Shown in pieces: positions 44,346 through 56,290 of a stretch of DNA of 64,000 nt; position 1 is the first letter of the stretch, and the number at the start of each line of letters is the position of its first letter. This DNA is from Trachythela sp. YZ-2020 (taxonomy: Eukaryota; Cnidaria; Anthozoa; Malacalcyonacea; Clavulariidae). A program made the position numbers and the translations under genes. The notes beneath the pieces are model-generated. The model saw only the letters and a list, made by a program, of their open reading frames with translations. It was not told where the DNA came from and ran no database searches. The stretch lies in assembly GCA_016169945.1 (NCBI GenBank), contig JADLSH010000220.1:496001-560000 (forward strand), read 5' to 3'.

Positions 44346-44639
44346 GCTAATATACGGCGAGTAGCTCAACCAATCAGATTGTAGAATAGCTCATATACTG
44401 TGGTTGACAATATTGTAATACTTTATATCTCGTGACTATCGGTCAACCAATACCATTCAAATATATTTGCTTGTCTCATCATCTAAGGATTCTGGTTGCA
44501 TTTAATTTGTTTTGTTAAGGTGAATATATCACTTTGTAACGCGAAATTTGACTTCTTGTTTATCTCATTTCGAAGGCTTGTTTACAGGTTAGTATTTAAC
44601 TAGAAATACATTTGAACCAAACAATTTATTCCCCAAAAG

Positions 44640-45130
44640 TTGTCACATGAGGTAATGAAACGGCCACTGTAACCATGGTAACACGCAACACTGTATATAT
44701 ATATTTTATTTTAATTTGTAAAAAATATTGATATTTTGTACTTTTCACTATAAAATTATCAATTGCCAACTGTATAAAGTGGGTAATCAAATATGTACTC
44801 TTTTAGCCTTGCTTTACGATAACATTCAACCTTGGACGTTCACAAAACTTCAACTGCCTTTCCAGCAGTATTTTTATACTTCGGGACTTGCTTTTGAAAT
44901 AAAGTTTTTGAGATTTGAATAATATGTTTTTTATTTTTCTATAACGTATTTGAATCAATACTAAAATACTTTTAAAATCAATCAATATTATATTATATTG
45001 ACTACGCATTCGCAAAATTTCAAATTCGCAAACTATAGGCCTACTGTATGCTATAAATCGGCAAAGCAAGTATGCAAAATAGACACTTAAAACGCTCCTT
45101 TTTCGGTCTTTCGACTGGTTTTCTTCTTGT
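44640..45130 (-). repeat. Dispersed CCCCGAGC repeat family, diverged minus-strand copy
   Basis: TGTAACCATGGTAACACGCA, AAAATTATCAATTGCC and TAACGTATTTGAATCAATAC mirror 24300-24680. The CCCCGAGC terminus is missing. Confidence 0.65.
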
Positions 45131-45192
45131 GGATTTGTTAATCTAATCAGATTTATTAAAATTATACATTTAAGATTTGGTTGCATATAGTT

Positions 45193-45432
45193 TTACACAG
45201 AAAACATTTCAACGAACCCACAAGTTAAGCGAATATAGGTTGACGGAGGTATGCTCCTTGCGTCATGGCCGAAATCATAATGTCTGTTTCCACCAAACTT
45301 TGCTTCATTTTCCTCTGTTATTCCAATACCATGATCTGCTCCGTCACAACCACTTCCGCCTCCACCAATCATCATTACTGCACCATCGCCAGCTTCCCAA
45401 TCACACCAAAACCCAATGTAGTTGCTGTTCTG
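45193..45432 (-). CDS. C-terminal exon resembling cnidarian fibrinogen-related / skeletal-matrix secreted proteins, possibly decayed
   Basis: The minus strand reads NYIGFWCDWEAGDGAVMMIG, then GGGGSGC, then DGADHGIGITEENEAKF, YDFGHDARS and IPPSTY before a stop at 45193. The GDGAVMMIGGGG and ADHGIGITEEN signatures match, from memory of the family, the C-termini of coral skeletal organic matrix and fibrinogen-like proteins. The expected final SLNLW-type ending is replaced by IRLTCGFVEMFSV. A frame upstream (about 45570-45440) with Cys-rich residues (TSCGIFRNY, DQCLRSC) may be a preceding exon, but it runs into a stop and no convincing splice links the two. It could be a real last exon or a pseudogene. 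Confidence 0.45.
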   Translation of the reverse strand, partial: QNSNYIGFWCDWEAGDGAVMMIGGGGSGCDGADHGIGITEENEAKFGGNRHYDFGHDARSIPPSTYIRLTCGFVEMFSV

Positions 45433-45704
45433 TATATCACTGCTTCAATTGTGCTGTAGTTTTGTACTGACCGCCGTAAGTAACTGAACAACTTCTAAGA
45501 CATTGGTCACTTCCCCAGATAGTATAATTACGAAAGATTCCACAACTTGTGATTTTGGATCTAATGTCCTACATTGAAAAATATGATTGCTGTTCATATC
45601 TTTGATAACAATAACTGAGAAATAAATAATATACTTTTGCAAGTAGATCACATAGAGTGTAGCTTAGTTTGGTCAAATTCTTGAACATAACTTTGTGCTA
45701 ATCT

Positions 45705-45790
45705 CAGAGACAACGAGGGCAGTAATTCCGCTAGGCTATTAAATATTTTACACCTGGGTACTGAAACCAGTGCAAAAAGTATAGCGGAAT
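45705..45790 (+). repeat. Terminal fragment of the CCCCGAGC repeat family
   Basis: ACGAGGGCAGTAATTCCGCT, then TACACCTGGGTACTG, resembles 23938-23985. Confidence 0.5.
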
Positions 45791-46059
45791 ATCACGAGTG
45801 GATGGAGCGAGATTTAAGAAACATATATGAGAAAGTCGTTGCATAGGAGGGAGCACGAAGCGACTTTTCTCGCTTTTACTTCAGAAATATGTATGGGAAA
45901 TTGTGAAGTTCAGCCGAAATAAAAGACACATTTTAATAACCTATAAGGACAAGCGAAATACATGGATCATACAGCTCATATGCATATAGCTGTGATTCGT
46001 CACTTGCCGTATTTACAATTTTAATTTGTGTAAAATATATTACTGTGTCAAAATCAACA

Positions 46060-47076
46060 GTGCATAAACATGCACTCTAATCACCAACCGAGCATCACAA
46101 GGCAACTACCTGCATCAATTAACAAGCGCATCGCACTTATTTCATCAGATGAGCAAACTTTTCAGGAATCTGCACCCATATATCAGAACGCACTTAGGCA
46201 TAGCAACTTTAATCATGAACTTAGCTACACTCACCACACACCGCAACAACAACGCAGGAATAGGCAACGCAACAATGGTGGTTCAACCCACCATTTAGCA
46301 AAAGTGTTAGTACAAACATAGGCGTAATATCCTTAGTCTAATTGACAAAGATTTTCCACCGCACCACAAGCTCCAGGCCATAAATTTTTTAACAGAAATA
46401 CTGTTAAAGTAAGTTATCAAAATAACAATATCAAGTCAGTAATCACTAAACACAATGCACGCATATCTAGGAATAACAAGCAGCAGGACAGGGAAACTAC
46501 CAATTGCAGTTGTAGTTGTAGAGAAAACACCATTTTACCGCTTCAAAAACTATGCATGACTAGGGACATAGTATACAAAACCACGGTCACAGTAAGCGAC
46601 AAAAACACGATCAAAAATTACATTGGCATGACTGCAACCACATTCAAAGAGCGATTGGCCAACGACACTAAATCTTTTCAGCATAAAAAACATACAAACG
46701 ACACGGAACTTTTGTAATATATTTGGACATTGAAAGAAAACAGTAAGATTTCAGTATTAATTGGCAAATTTTAAACATTTTATTTCGTACATGGGAGGAT
46801 CAATGAGGATTATGTTTGGAAGAAAAATTTTGTATTTTGAAAGAAAAAAACAAGAATCGTTCACTCAACAAAATAGCTGAAATAATTTCACGGTGTCGTC
46901 CTCGAAACAAATTTCGCGTAAACAACGCAAACAAAGCCATGAATGCACACATTGTCTCCCACATACACTCCCACGTTCCGGCAGGAAGCATATAAGCGGT
47001 CATTTCTTTCGATACTTGTCACTGCCTGATGATTCTTTTACGGATGAAACAGCCTGTTGCAGACCAGTTTTGAGGT
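46060..47076 (+). mobile_element. Penelope-like element 3' half, frameshifted, with terminal hammerhead-like motif
   Basis: Open 46070-46321: MHSNHQPSITRQLPASINKR, DEQTFQESAPIYQNALR and YTHHTPQQQRRNR, the linker region of a Penelope-like ORF. It is frameshifted afterwards. Near 46636 it resumes with TFKERLANDTKSFQHKK, the C-terminal endonuclease block, with further breaks. The end (46980-47076) matches the arms at 29455 and 30275. It runs into an ATATATAT stretch at 47076. Confidence 0.8.
47014..47068 (+). ncRNA. Diverged hammerhead ribozyme-like motif of Penelope-like element
   Basis: CTGATGA (47026-47032), weak stem II, GAAA (47046-47049), stem III ACA/TGT, and stem I CTGC/GCAG. The distal stem I pairing is weakened by an A-to-C change (ACCAGT). 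Probably inactive. Confidence 0.4.
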
Positions 47077-47439
47077 AATATATATATCAGTGGTATACAG
47101 AAGAGGGCTTCTGGGGCGGGAGGCGCGGGTGGCGCATTGAGCGCCACCGATGACGTTATCATGGTATTGGTTCATATTAATGATAATGTAAAGGAAAATC
47201 AAATTCAGTCTTATTTAATTGAACGAAATATAACCCCTACCTACATCGCTGTTTTCCCTAGTTGACGTAAAGGAACATGTTCCGCGAAAGTTCATATTTC
47301 ATCTACTGTAAGCTCACTATAGTACAAGAGGATAATTTTTAGCAAGAGTTTGTTAAGTGTACAATATGGCAACCAAAAAAGAAAGATGACGTTGAAACCA
47401 CTAAGCGTAGAATTAAGATGACCCACGGGGGAAATTATT

Positions 47440-50400
47440 CCACGTACGTTTAATGGCCCAAATTCCTGTTAGAATTACTTCACGAATATTCCGGTCAAGG
47501 AAGAACAAACAGAACAAAATTAATTTGTTGAAATTTCCAGTAACTGCCAAACGCCAAACGCCTATTATAAATACGAGAGTTGTTAAGGCTAATAATTTGT
47601 TCAAGATCTCCACATCAGGCAATAAAAATGTAGTAAAACGGGTGTTGCCAAACATATTACTTGCTAGATCATTTCTCAATAAAATAGACGAAATGACGAT
47701 TATTATTAATCAACAAAATGCGGACATAATCATGGTGACCGAAACTTGGTTGACGGGCTATTCCCGATGAAGCCATATATACATATTCCCGATTTCACTG
47801 TAATTAGGAGAGATAGGCAACTCGAAGAGGTGGGAGACGTAGCCATATACATAAGAGAAACACTTCCGTGACTACGAATGTCTGTAGATTACCCTACGAC
47901 CGACATGACTTCCAATAAAAATCTCAAAACTAACACTTGCGTGTGTATACTTGCCACCGTCGATAAATACCGAAGCAGTTGAAAGATTTAATGAATATTT
48001 TTGCTACTGTTACGAGAGTCTCTCTTATTAGCGAGAGTCCATATACATCAATTACTATTACATTTTCTACACCTCTTTTAAATTCACGGAGGGATGGAGC
48101 CAATCGTACATGTTTTGGCAAACCATTCCATAAAACTGCTCAATCATAGCTAATAGAACGCTTAAGAAATTCTGTATGTGGTTTTGGGACAAATAGTTTG
48201 CTTTCAGAACCCCTCAGATTATAAGTAAAATTTCTCTGAGCAAATATTTCTTGTAGATATTGAGGTGTGTTATTATTAAGAATTTTGTACATAAGAATTG
48301 CCTTTTGTCTTTTACGACCGATGGACAACTTATGCCATTTGAGCTCTTCTAGCAGAGAGCTTGAAGAGGTTTCATATATTATGTGGAGTTGGTAATCACG
48401 CGAGCAGCCCGATTTTGTAACTTTTGCAGTTTGCTGCTCAACTGACCACCAACGGTATCCCATACGCCATACCGGCGAGTAATAATAAAGTAGTGCTCGA
48501 TTAATCCCCTATAAGCTTTCACCGCAGTATTCCTGTCAATAAAACGCCTCACTCGTTTAAGAGCACCTATTCCTGAGGATTCTTTCTTAGCGATTTCATT
48601 AATATGATCTTTCCAGCTTAAGTTTTCATCAATTGTTAATCCTAAAGATTGCGTATGGTGGACTCTTTTGATTTGAGTATTATCTACATGTGTATTAAGT
48701 TGAAGAGAGCCAACGATCATGAATTCAGTGTTGGCTATATTTAAGCTTAATCTATTTGCTTTGAGCCAAGTGTTTAATAGCTCAGCGTTCATACTTTCTT
48801 CAAGATCAATAAGATTGGAGCTTTGTAGGTTGATGTTTGTGTCATCAGCATACATACTCGCTAAGCCGTTGTTCAAACAGTTTGGTAAGTCATTGATATA
48901 GACCAGAAATAAAAGCGGTCCAATAATTGACCCCAATTAATTGGTAAACTGGTAGAAATATGCCCGTTTACGAAACATTTCTGAGTCCGATTAGGTAGAT
49001 AAGATTGGAACCAAGATAATGTAGTTTGATCAGCTCAATATTGAGCACGTTTTTTAAGAACAATTGGATGAGCAATTGTATCGAAAGCATTTTTTAAATC
49101 AATTAGGATTACACCGTTAAGGAGCCAATTGTCGATACTTATCGACAACTTGTTTGTTGGCTCAAGTAGCGCTGTAACAGTACTATGCATCGCTCGAAAA
49201 CCAGATTGATATTTTGTTAATAAACCATTGCTTATTAAATAGTTAGAGAATTTGCCAAAGATAATAGAAATTGGTCGGTAATTATTTGAGTCGCTTTTAA
49301 CACCACTTTTGAAAACAGCTAAGTAAACGTAACCCGAATAAAGTAAGTGGCATGTTCGATCCAAATTTTCGTAAAGTATTTCGCCGAGCCGTTAAGTTAC
49401 ATTTTAATGAATCATTTACTCGTAGACTATTCCCAGATAATTGGAAAATTTCGAAGGTATGTGGAATTCCAAAGAGTGGACCCCTGATCCCTGTTCTACG
49501 GTGGACCTCTTAAGACCTATTTCATTAACGAGTACTCTATCTAAGGTACAAGAATCGTATGCCACCGAGTGGATTTACGAAGATGTTTATGATAATTAAG
49601 ATCAGTACCAGCCAATTTGGCGGACTACCTAGAACATCGGCAATACATGCATTAATCTACCTGTTACATAAATGGCATATGGCAATGGATAGCCCAGGAA
49701 AGATTGCTCGTATTATGTTTCTTGATTTTAGGAATGCCTTCGATGCTGTTGAAGATCAAGATACAGTGATGTTTATGGATGACACAACATTGCATGAAGT
49801 AATTAATATCGCGCGCTAATAATTTAGATGGTAACCCCATTGGTAATACTCAAATGAATGTAGATAAAGTGATACAGTTTGCAAAGGAGGAAGGAATGGA
49901 ATCGAGTTATGGCGCCCCCACGGGTGATTTGTTATCATTATACTGCACAGTAATTCGTCCCATTCTAGAATATGGTGCAGAGATTTGGAGCAGAGATGTC
50001 AAACACAAGAACAGAATAAAAGTATTGAACGAATTCAAAAACGATCACTTAGAATAATTTACCCAAAGCAAGATTATGATCAAGCATTAATGACCAAATT
50101 ACAAACTTAGCGTATCCTTAACCTAAATTAAGAAAATGCTAGGGCCAAATCATAAACTTCATAGCTTATTACCAATGAAACTAGAATCTGTTAGCCAAAA
50201 GAAAACAAGCGCTAATACTCAAAGGATATATAATTTCTCTTGTAAAACTGAACATTTTAAACATAGTACATTGGTTTATTCTATAGACTTGAATAATTTT
50301 AAATTAGTTGATTAGAATGACATTTTTTATTTAAATTTTTAATGCACGATGTAAATACTAGATAGAATGGGTATATAGATTAGTAAGTTTTCATATATTT

Positions 50401-50520
50401 AATGGACGATGTAAGTAGATGAAATAGGTATTGATTAGTAAGTTTTTTACATTTGTATTGTAAACACATTGTAAATTAGCGTAACTGCTACTAAATGTGC
50501 CAATAAACCATTACCATATT
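47440..50520 (+). mobile_element. Plus-strand LINE fragment, split by an opposite-strand LINE
   Basis: Endonuclease start at 47453-47880 (NIRSLLN-type region, then DEMTIIINQQNADIIMVTET and WLTG; later VAIYIRETLP). RT pieces are at 49360-50057: NWKISKVCGIPK, IMFLDFRNAFDAVE, MFMDDTTLHEV and YCTVIRPILEYGAEIWS. The middle is replaced by the minus-strand LINE at about 47960-49370. All pieces are broken. Confidence 0.65.
47960..49370 (-). mobile_element. Minus-strand LINE 3' half inserted in the plus-strand LINE
   Basis: Pieces in order: SDSNNYRPISIIFGKFSN, YQSGFRAMHSTVTALLE, VILIDLKNAFDTIAHPIVL, then SIIGPLLFLVYINDLPNCL and MYADDTNI (catalytic YADD kept). WKDHINEIAKK and LQKLQNRAARVI follow, then YNLRGSESKLFVPKP. 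This is a CR1/L2-like RT and C-terminus with several frame breaks. Confidence 0.82.
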
Positions 50521-51555
50521 AACCATATGCGGTTATAACGTAAATAAACAAGTAATAGATCAATGATCACATACTTTTTAAAAAAAATATTTCAGGTTAA
50601 TATTTAATTAATACACTTTGATCTTGGAGGCTCTTTTAAATGTTTACTATTTAAAAAAATATGTCCCTACCCGCTAGGCCTTTCCTGCACGTTTGGCCTA
50701 TTTTTGACCTTCGCATTATTCTCATGCATCTTCGCATTTAGCCCGTTTTGGCCTTGAAGGCCCGGAATAACTCAGCATTACTTAACAGTAAGTCTTTGAT
50801 AAAAATTGTACCAAAACTAGTGTACGTAAGCGAAGAAATGAGAAGGAATGCGTAGTAAATGCGAATTAAATGCGAAGAAATGAGCAGTAAATGCGGTAAG
50901 GTATGTGAAATAAAATGCGGAGTAATGCGCAGTAAATGTGCACTAGTCATACGCATGCGCACTGTTCTAAAGCTGACACTTCGTCCCCGGATCTAAATGC
51001 GCAACGCATGAGAAAAATGCGAAGTCGCATGAGCATTGCGCATTTTTCTCATTCGCCTTCGCATGTTGCTCATGCGTTGCGCATTTTGCTCATGCGCCTT
51101 CGCATTTTTCTCATGCATTGCGCATTTAGGCCGACCCGTGGGCGAAGTGTTAACTTCGTTTGAATGCTTTTGGGAACAGTGCACATTTACTGCGCATTAC
51201 TTCGCATTTTATTTCACATACCTTACCGAATTTACCGCTAATTTCTTCGTATTAGACTAATTTTGGTACAATTTTTGATCAAAGACTTACTGTTAAGTAA
51301 TGCTGAGTTATTCTGGGCCTTCAGGGCCAAAACGGGCTGGACGCAAGAGAATAATGCGAAGGCCAAGAACAGGCCAAACGTGCAGGAAAGGCCTAGCGGG
51401 CAGGGACATATTTTTTAAAATAGTAAACAATTAAAAGAGCCTCCGAAATTAAAGTGTATCAATTAAATATTAACCTGGAATATTTTTTAAAAAGTATGTG
51501 TTCATTGGTCTATTGCTTGTTTATTTACATTACAACCGCATATGGTTAATATGAA
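50513..51555. repeat. 1-kb palindromic (foldback) element
   Basis: Arms of about 320 bp: TTAACCATATGCGGTTATAA, GAGGCTCTTTTAAATG and CCCGCTAGGCCTTTCCTGCA on the left are inverted on the right (TGCAGGAAAGGCCTAGCGGG and so on). The centre (50820-51260) is an array of ATGCGAAGAAATGCGCAGTA-like motifs, itself partly palindromic. Confidence 0.85.
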
Positions 51556-51744
51556 CCAATACATTGATAACGTCATGGGTGGCGCTCAATGCGCCACCCG
51601 CGCCAGAACCCCTCTTCTGTATACTACTTTTATTATATGGGAGCATTTGTTTTGGTGAATAGCGCAATTTGATTGGCTGCTGACGAGGCAGGATTTCCCC
51701 GTATTGCCCACGGGCAACACTGTATTTTTATTGCAATACAATAC

Positions 51745-53480
51745 AATAAAAATTTATTTTAACACGGTAAAAATCTTCAGTATAACATAATTTACAAAAC
51801 AAAGCATGCATAATGACAAAAAAAATTAGGATCTACTGTTTTACAAGATTGCCGTGTGGGAGTTCATTTAAATTAGTATAATATTTATCTACAGCTTTTC
51901 GGGACTGTGCAAATGATTGAAGCATTCGTATATTTTCAGGGAGACTATTCTACAATTGTGCTCCACAAAATTGAAAACTTCGTTTTAGATAATTAGTTCG
52001 AGGCTTAGGCAGATTTAACTTCATTTCGAAGTTCCTGAAATTGTACTCTGAGCCACGAACGGAAAAAAAGATTTTGTAGATAGGTAGGTGTATTACCTTT
52101 GAGCGTTTTAAACATCAAACCAACCTTAAACTTTTTGCGTCTTAATGACAGGTTATCCAAGCACAAAGTATCAAGAAGCACTCCAGCGTTAGCATCGTAG
52201 CTGGACCTCGTAATGACTCTAGTCGCCCTGTTTTGCAATTTTTGTAGTTTGGAACTTAGCGTTTCGCCAAGACCATCCCAGACCAAACAACAGTAGTCAA
52301 AGTGCGGTTGAATCAATGCTTGATATACTTGGATGGCCGTATTCATTGAAATACAGGATCTTATACGTTTTAAAGCTCCTATGACTGAAGCGATTTTTTT
52401 ACATAGTTTATCAATATGCACGGACCACATAAGATGATTATCCAGGTGGACCCCCAAGGATTTGACCGAGGCAACTTGCTTGACCAAGTTCCCATTTATC
52501 TCAATATATATTTCTTTATCCAAAGTTTTTATTCTCTGCCTAGATCCAATAACCATAAATTCTGTTTTTACAAGATTTAAGCTCAGTTTATTTGCAACAA
52601 GCCATTCACTAAGACCTTTTAGTTCAGAATTGATGACATTTTGGAGCTCTTCGGCTGAATCAGTCGCATAACTGATACTGGTGTCATCTGCAAACATTCT
52701 TGGATTGTATGATTAAGACAATTTGGTAGATCATTAATATAGATGAGAAATAGTAGTGGCCCTAGACTACTGCCTTGAGGAACACCACAAGTCACTGGCA
52801 TAGAATCCGACAATTGATCATTTACCCGGCATTTTTGAGTTCTGTCATTGAGATATGATTGAAACCAGGTAAGACTATTTTCGTCAATTCCGTAGTTTTT
52901 AAGTTTTTGCAATACAATTTGGTGATCGATCGTATCAAAAGCTTTCTTTAAATCAATAAAAACAGCTCCGTCAATTAAGCCATTGTCAATATTCATAGAC
53001 CAGTCGGTTGTGGCTTCTACCAAGGCTGTTAAAGTACTATGGAATGTTCTAAATCCAGATTGGCAACTATGTAGCAAATTATTTTAGTCGAAATACCCAT
53101 ATAGTTGATCAAAAACGATTTTTTCATATATTTTGGCAACACATGGTAAAATTGATATAGGGCGATAGTTGCCTGGATTACTTCTTATACCACTCTTAAA
53201 TATTGGGGTTATTCTACTGGCCTTCCATTCATATGGGAATATTCCCGCATTAATGATGCAGCAAATATTCCCGTTAACGAAGGTGCAATCACACTTGCAG
53301 CTATCTTTAATAGTTTGTTTGGTATATTATCAAGGCCAGCCGACTTCTTCTCATCTATCGTACTCAACAGTTGATAAACTGTGTTAACAGAGGGAGTTTT
53401 GAGTGAGAAGGAATGATCGGTTGGTTTAAGATAAAAACATGGATGAAGCTGCGACGAGAACCGAGTTTCAAACAAAAAAA
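51745..53480 (-). mobile_element. 5'-truncated minus-strand LINE (CR1/L2-like)
   Basis: The 3' end is at about 51745 with TAAAATAAATTTTTATTGTA, read from the minus strand. It is truncated near 53480, inside the pre-RT region. One frameshift separates the palm motifs. Confidence 0.85.
52005..53475 (-). pseudogene. Reverse transcriptase of the minus-strand LINE, two frame breaks
   Basis: Pieces: DEKKSAGLDNIPNKLLKIAA (53209-53475), then SCQSGFRTFHSTLTALVEAT, FIDLKKAFDTIDHQIVLQKL and TCGVPQGSSLGPLLFLIYIN (52619-53077). In another frame come MFADDTSISYATDSAEELQ, LVKTEFMVIGSRQR, HFDYCCLVWDGLG and KLQKLQNRATRVITRSSYD (52005-52697). The catalytic box is FADD. This is the best preserved RT in the window. 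Confidence 0.88.
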
Positions 53481-53608
53481 TGTCTAAAAGTCTTTTAAAA
53501 TATTCTAAACGAAGAAAAATACATCTAAAAGACAGAAAAGATATGACTGCTGTGGTTACAGAACTTTCTCAATAAGTTTTTGTTGGCATCAGTCGAAAAT
53601 ACATATAT

Positions 53609-53747
53609 GTTATTTACCGGTTGCGAGGTCCGGATGGGAAAAACTGTGCCCGAGGTCTTGAAAACGGCCCGAGCCCGAAGGGCGAGGGACGTTTTCAAGA
53701 CCGAGGCACAGTTTTTCTCTTCCGCCCCGACGCTGCCGGTAAATAAC
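53609..53747. repeat. Foldback hairpin element
   Basis: GTTATTTACCGG pairs with CCGGTAAATAAC, and AAACTGTGCC-GAGGTCTTGAAAAC pairs with GTTTTCAAGACC-GAGGCACAGTTT, around a GCCCGAAGGGC loop. Confidence 0.8.
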
Positions 53748-54615
53748 GTGTTTATTTTTTAACATAGGTAAAATTTAAGAATTTATTAAAATTGAAAATT
53801 CCAGTGTGGCGAAATAATTTGAGATCAGTGCAATTGTGAATTCAAAGCGAGGCTGACAAAACTTAAACGTTAAAAGAAAACACGAAGACGAAAACTCAAG
53901 AAAACTGTCAAGAAACTCACAAAAAACCATGGTTTCTGTAAAAATGTACACGATATTTTTAAATATGGGAGTAGAAAAGCATAGGAATGAAAGGTTTTGG
54001 CCTGGTTTTCTGGTATTCCGTGTTTCTTCGACAAGGATATCTTCGTGTTTTATACTTGCTTTGGCCTTAAAAACTCACAAAGTGAATCATGCAGTGAATG
54101 CATGTGTTGTGACTACGATCTACGCTTTCTACTAAAATTGGACAATGAACAAGGTATGCTGTAATTTTTTCTGGTCATTTCACGGTAAAAAACATCCTCA
54201 ACTTTGTTTGCCAAGGGCCACGGCTTTAATTTTTTTTTGTTTACAACATGCATACGAAAAGTACTTTAACAAATGGGCAGAAAAATCATGTTTTCACTAC
54301 AGTTGGTCCATATTTTTAAGTTTTATGTATGGAGAAAAGTTTTTCTTCTATGATATCTGTTTAAACTGTATTTTTTTTACTTTAATGTGGCCAAATACTG
54401 AAATACATGAGCAATAAAACAAATGTGTTAGTTTTAATACACGAGCATTTAAAACAAATGTATTAGTTTTCAAGACGTATCGTACTTAGTATGAAGCCTT
54501 TGGAGTTGATGCAATTCATTTTTGTACTCTAACTATCGATAGGCTAGGTTTTTGAACTTTTTGGGCAGATTTTTTAATCTAAAAATTGTTTCACTCCTGT
54601 GTTTTGTCGCGTAAT

Positions 54616-54724
54616 CCAGAGCGGGCCGGATGAGTTTCAGAGCGGGCCGGATGAGTTTCAGAGCGGGCCGGGTGAGTTTCAGAGCGGGCCGGATGCAAAA
54701 ATCCGGACCGCTCTGAAACGCTCG
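54616..54724. repeat. 21-bp tandem repeat (four units) closing on an inverted half-unit
   Basis: Units AGAGCGGGCCGGATGAGTTTC repeat from 54617. The last is followed by AAAAATCCGGACCGCTCTGAAAC, an inverse of the unit, so the array can fold in alternative registers. Confidence 0.9.
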
Positions 54725-56220
54725 CTAGCCAATCAGATTGCTTTAATTTCATAGATAAAAAATAAAAGGTTTTACTATTATTATACTAAAAAAGTCAAGA
54801 ATATTTTGTGTTTTGAACATGCGAAGAGCTGGATAGGCAGTTGGAATGTGACACCATCTGAAAGAAAAATAGAAATAAAGCTGCCACAGATTTAAAGATT
54901 CTTTTCGAAAATTTCTGTTTTGTTAGTCAAAAAAGGATATGAGTATAAAATGAAGCGAACTAAAAACATACTTGTCGAATGTCGGTGCTGTTTATTTATT
55001 CATATATTTTGTTTTCAGATTTGTTGTCTTTGATTAAATAACTAAATGCCTCTACATTTTCTTGAAATACTTTCCAAAACTCTGTTACTATTCTATAAAA
55101 GGTGCAGTAGTTTCACTAACCAAAAGATAAATTTCAGTTTACCATTGACATTTTGCAAATGCTTCGGACTTTGTACTTTGCCCTCGCCTGACCATGTTTT
55201 AAATTTTTTACCAACGTAGCTACAATGCCATACAGCAAGACCTTGGTTTGATATTTTCTCCTACTGCCCGAACGGTCAAGGTCAGTAACTTAATAATATT
55301 CAATATCGGGGGATGAGGCGAAATTTTGAAGCGGGAATTAGGCTATGTCACTTTAAGTAATTTGTTTGGAGGTGTGGAAAGTTTTAAAGATGTGGTATAC
55401 GGAATACGGAATTCAATTAAAAAACAACGCACAGAAGAGTGCGAATTATTGCCCTGACAATGTTGAATTTCAACTCTTAAATTCCGCTTCATCCACAATT
55501 CAATATATCCAAATCATCCCGCTCGTTCCTTCTTGTCCCATGCAGAGAAGGGAGATCATGCATGCAACATATGTAGCTTCCTATGTGCAAAAACACAATA
55601 CTCAACGGTCGAATTGTCGTCGATATTCAAATCAAATTTTGTAAGTTTTAGGTGGGCGAGAATTTATCGAACGGTTCTAATAATATATTTATTTAATATA
55701 TTAGTAATTGTAAAATGTCGCTATTGCATGGCTGCTATAAATATTGGCGTTTATATATATTTATTACTAGTTTTCCGCACCATTTAGAAAAAAATCCCAT
55801 CGCTGCATACTTCTCGAACACTACATTCATAAAATATTTGATCTATATACTCTCTCCTTATTTCGAAATACTTTTGGCTTAAGATTCTGACTTACATTGG
55901 ACTGAAATTGCCGCACAGCAAGCTACAATTTTCAACAATAAGTTCAATATAATTATATCCATCCTTTCCCTTCCGAAATTGAAATCATATGACAAATATA
56001 ATTATGATCAAATGTAAAGCCTTAAAGTGAATTGTAATTAATGAAGTAAAATGAAGAATCAATCAATGTCGCAGGTGTGCTTGTATTTGCGATGCATTTA
56101 TTGGAATTGACTCAACAGCATGTTTAATATCTTATGCGATTTAAATACGTCATTAAATGAGTATACTAAATGAGAATATATAAACTTACCTGTAAATCTC
56201 TCATAGCTTTCCTTTTTTAC
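54725..56220. other. Intergenic stretch
   Basis: No gene recognised. The open frame at 55366-55644 has no domain or splice support. Confidence 0.35.
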
Positions 56221-56227
56221 CAGGTGT

Positions 56228-56290
56228 ACTAAATGGCCGAGCGGAATTAATACCCTCGCCACGGCAATCGCTCGGAACGGCGCCGCTGAC
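56228..56290 (-). repeat. Terminal fragment of the CCCCGAGC repeat family
   Basis: GTGTACTAAATGGCCGAGCG, then GAATTAATACCCTCGCC and CGGCGCC, is a diverged inverse of 23930-23985. Confidence 0.55.

Larger units (their letters stand above)
47090..51635. mobile_element. 4.5-kb TIR element containing nested LINEs and a palindrome
   Basis: Left end AGTGGTATACAGAAGAGGGC (47090) and right end CTCTTCTGTATACTACT (51635) are inverted. The similarity extends about 80 bp through a GTGGCGCATTGAGCGCCACC hairpin and TGACGTTATCA, to TTGGTTCATATTAA. No transposase is identified and no clear target duplication was seen. Confidence 0.7.

Noticed and set aside
50936..51260. Overlapping Met/Arg/His-rich frames
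   Set aside because: By-products of the palindromic ATGCGCATT array.
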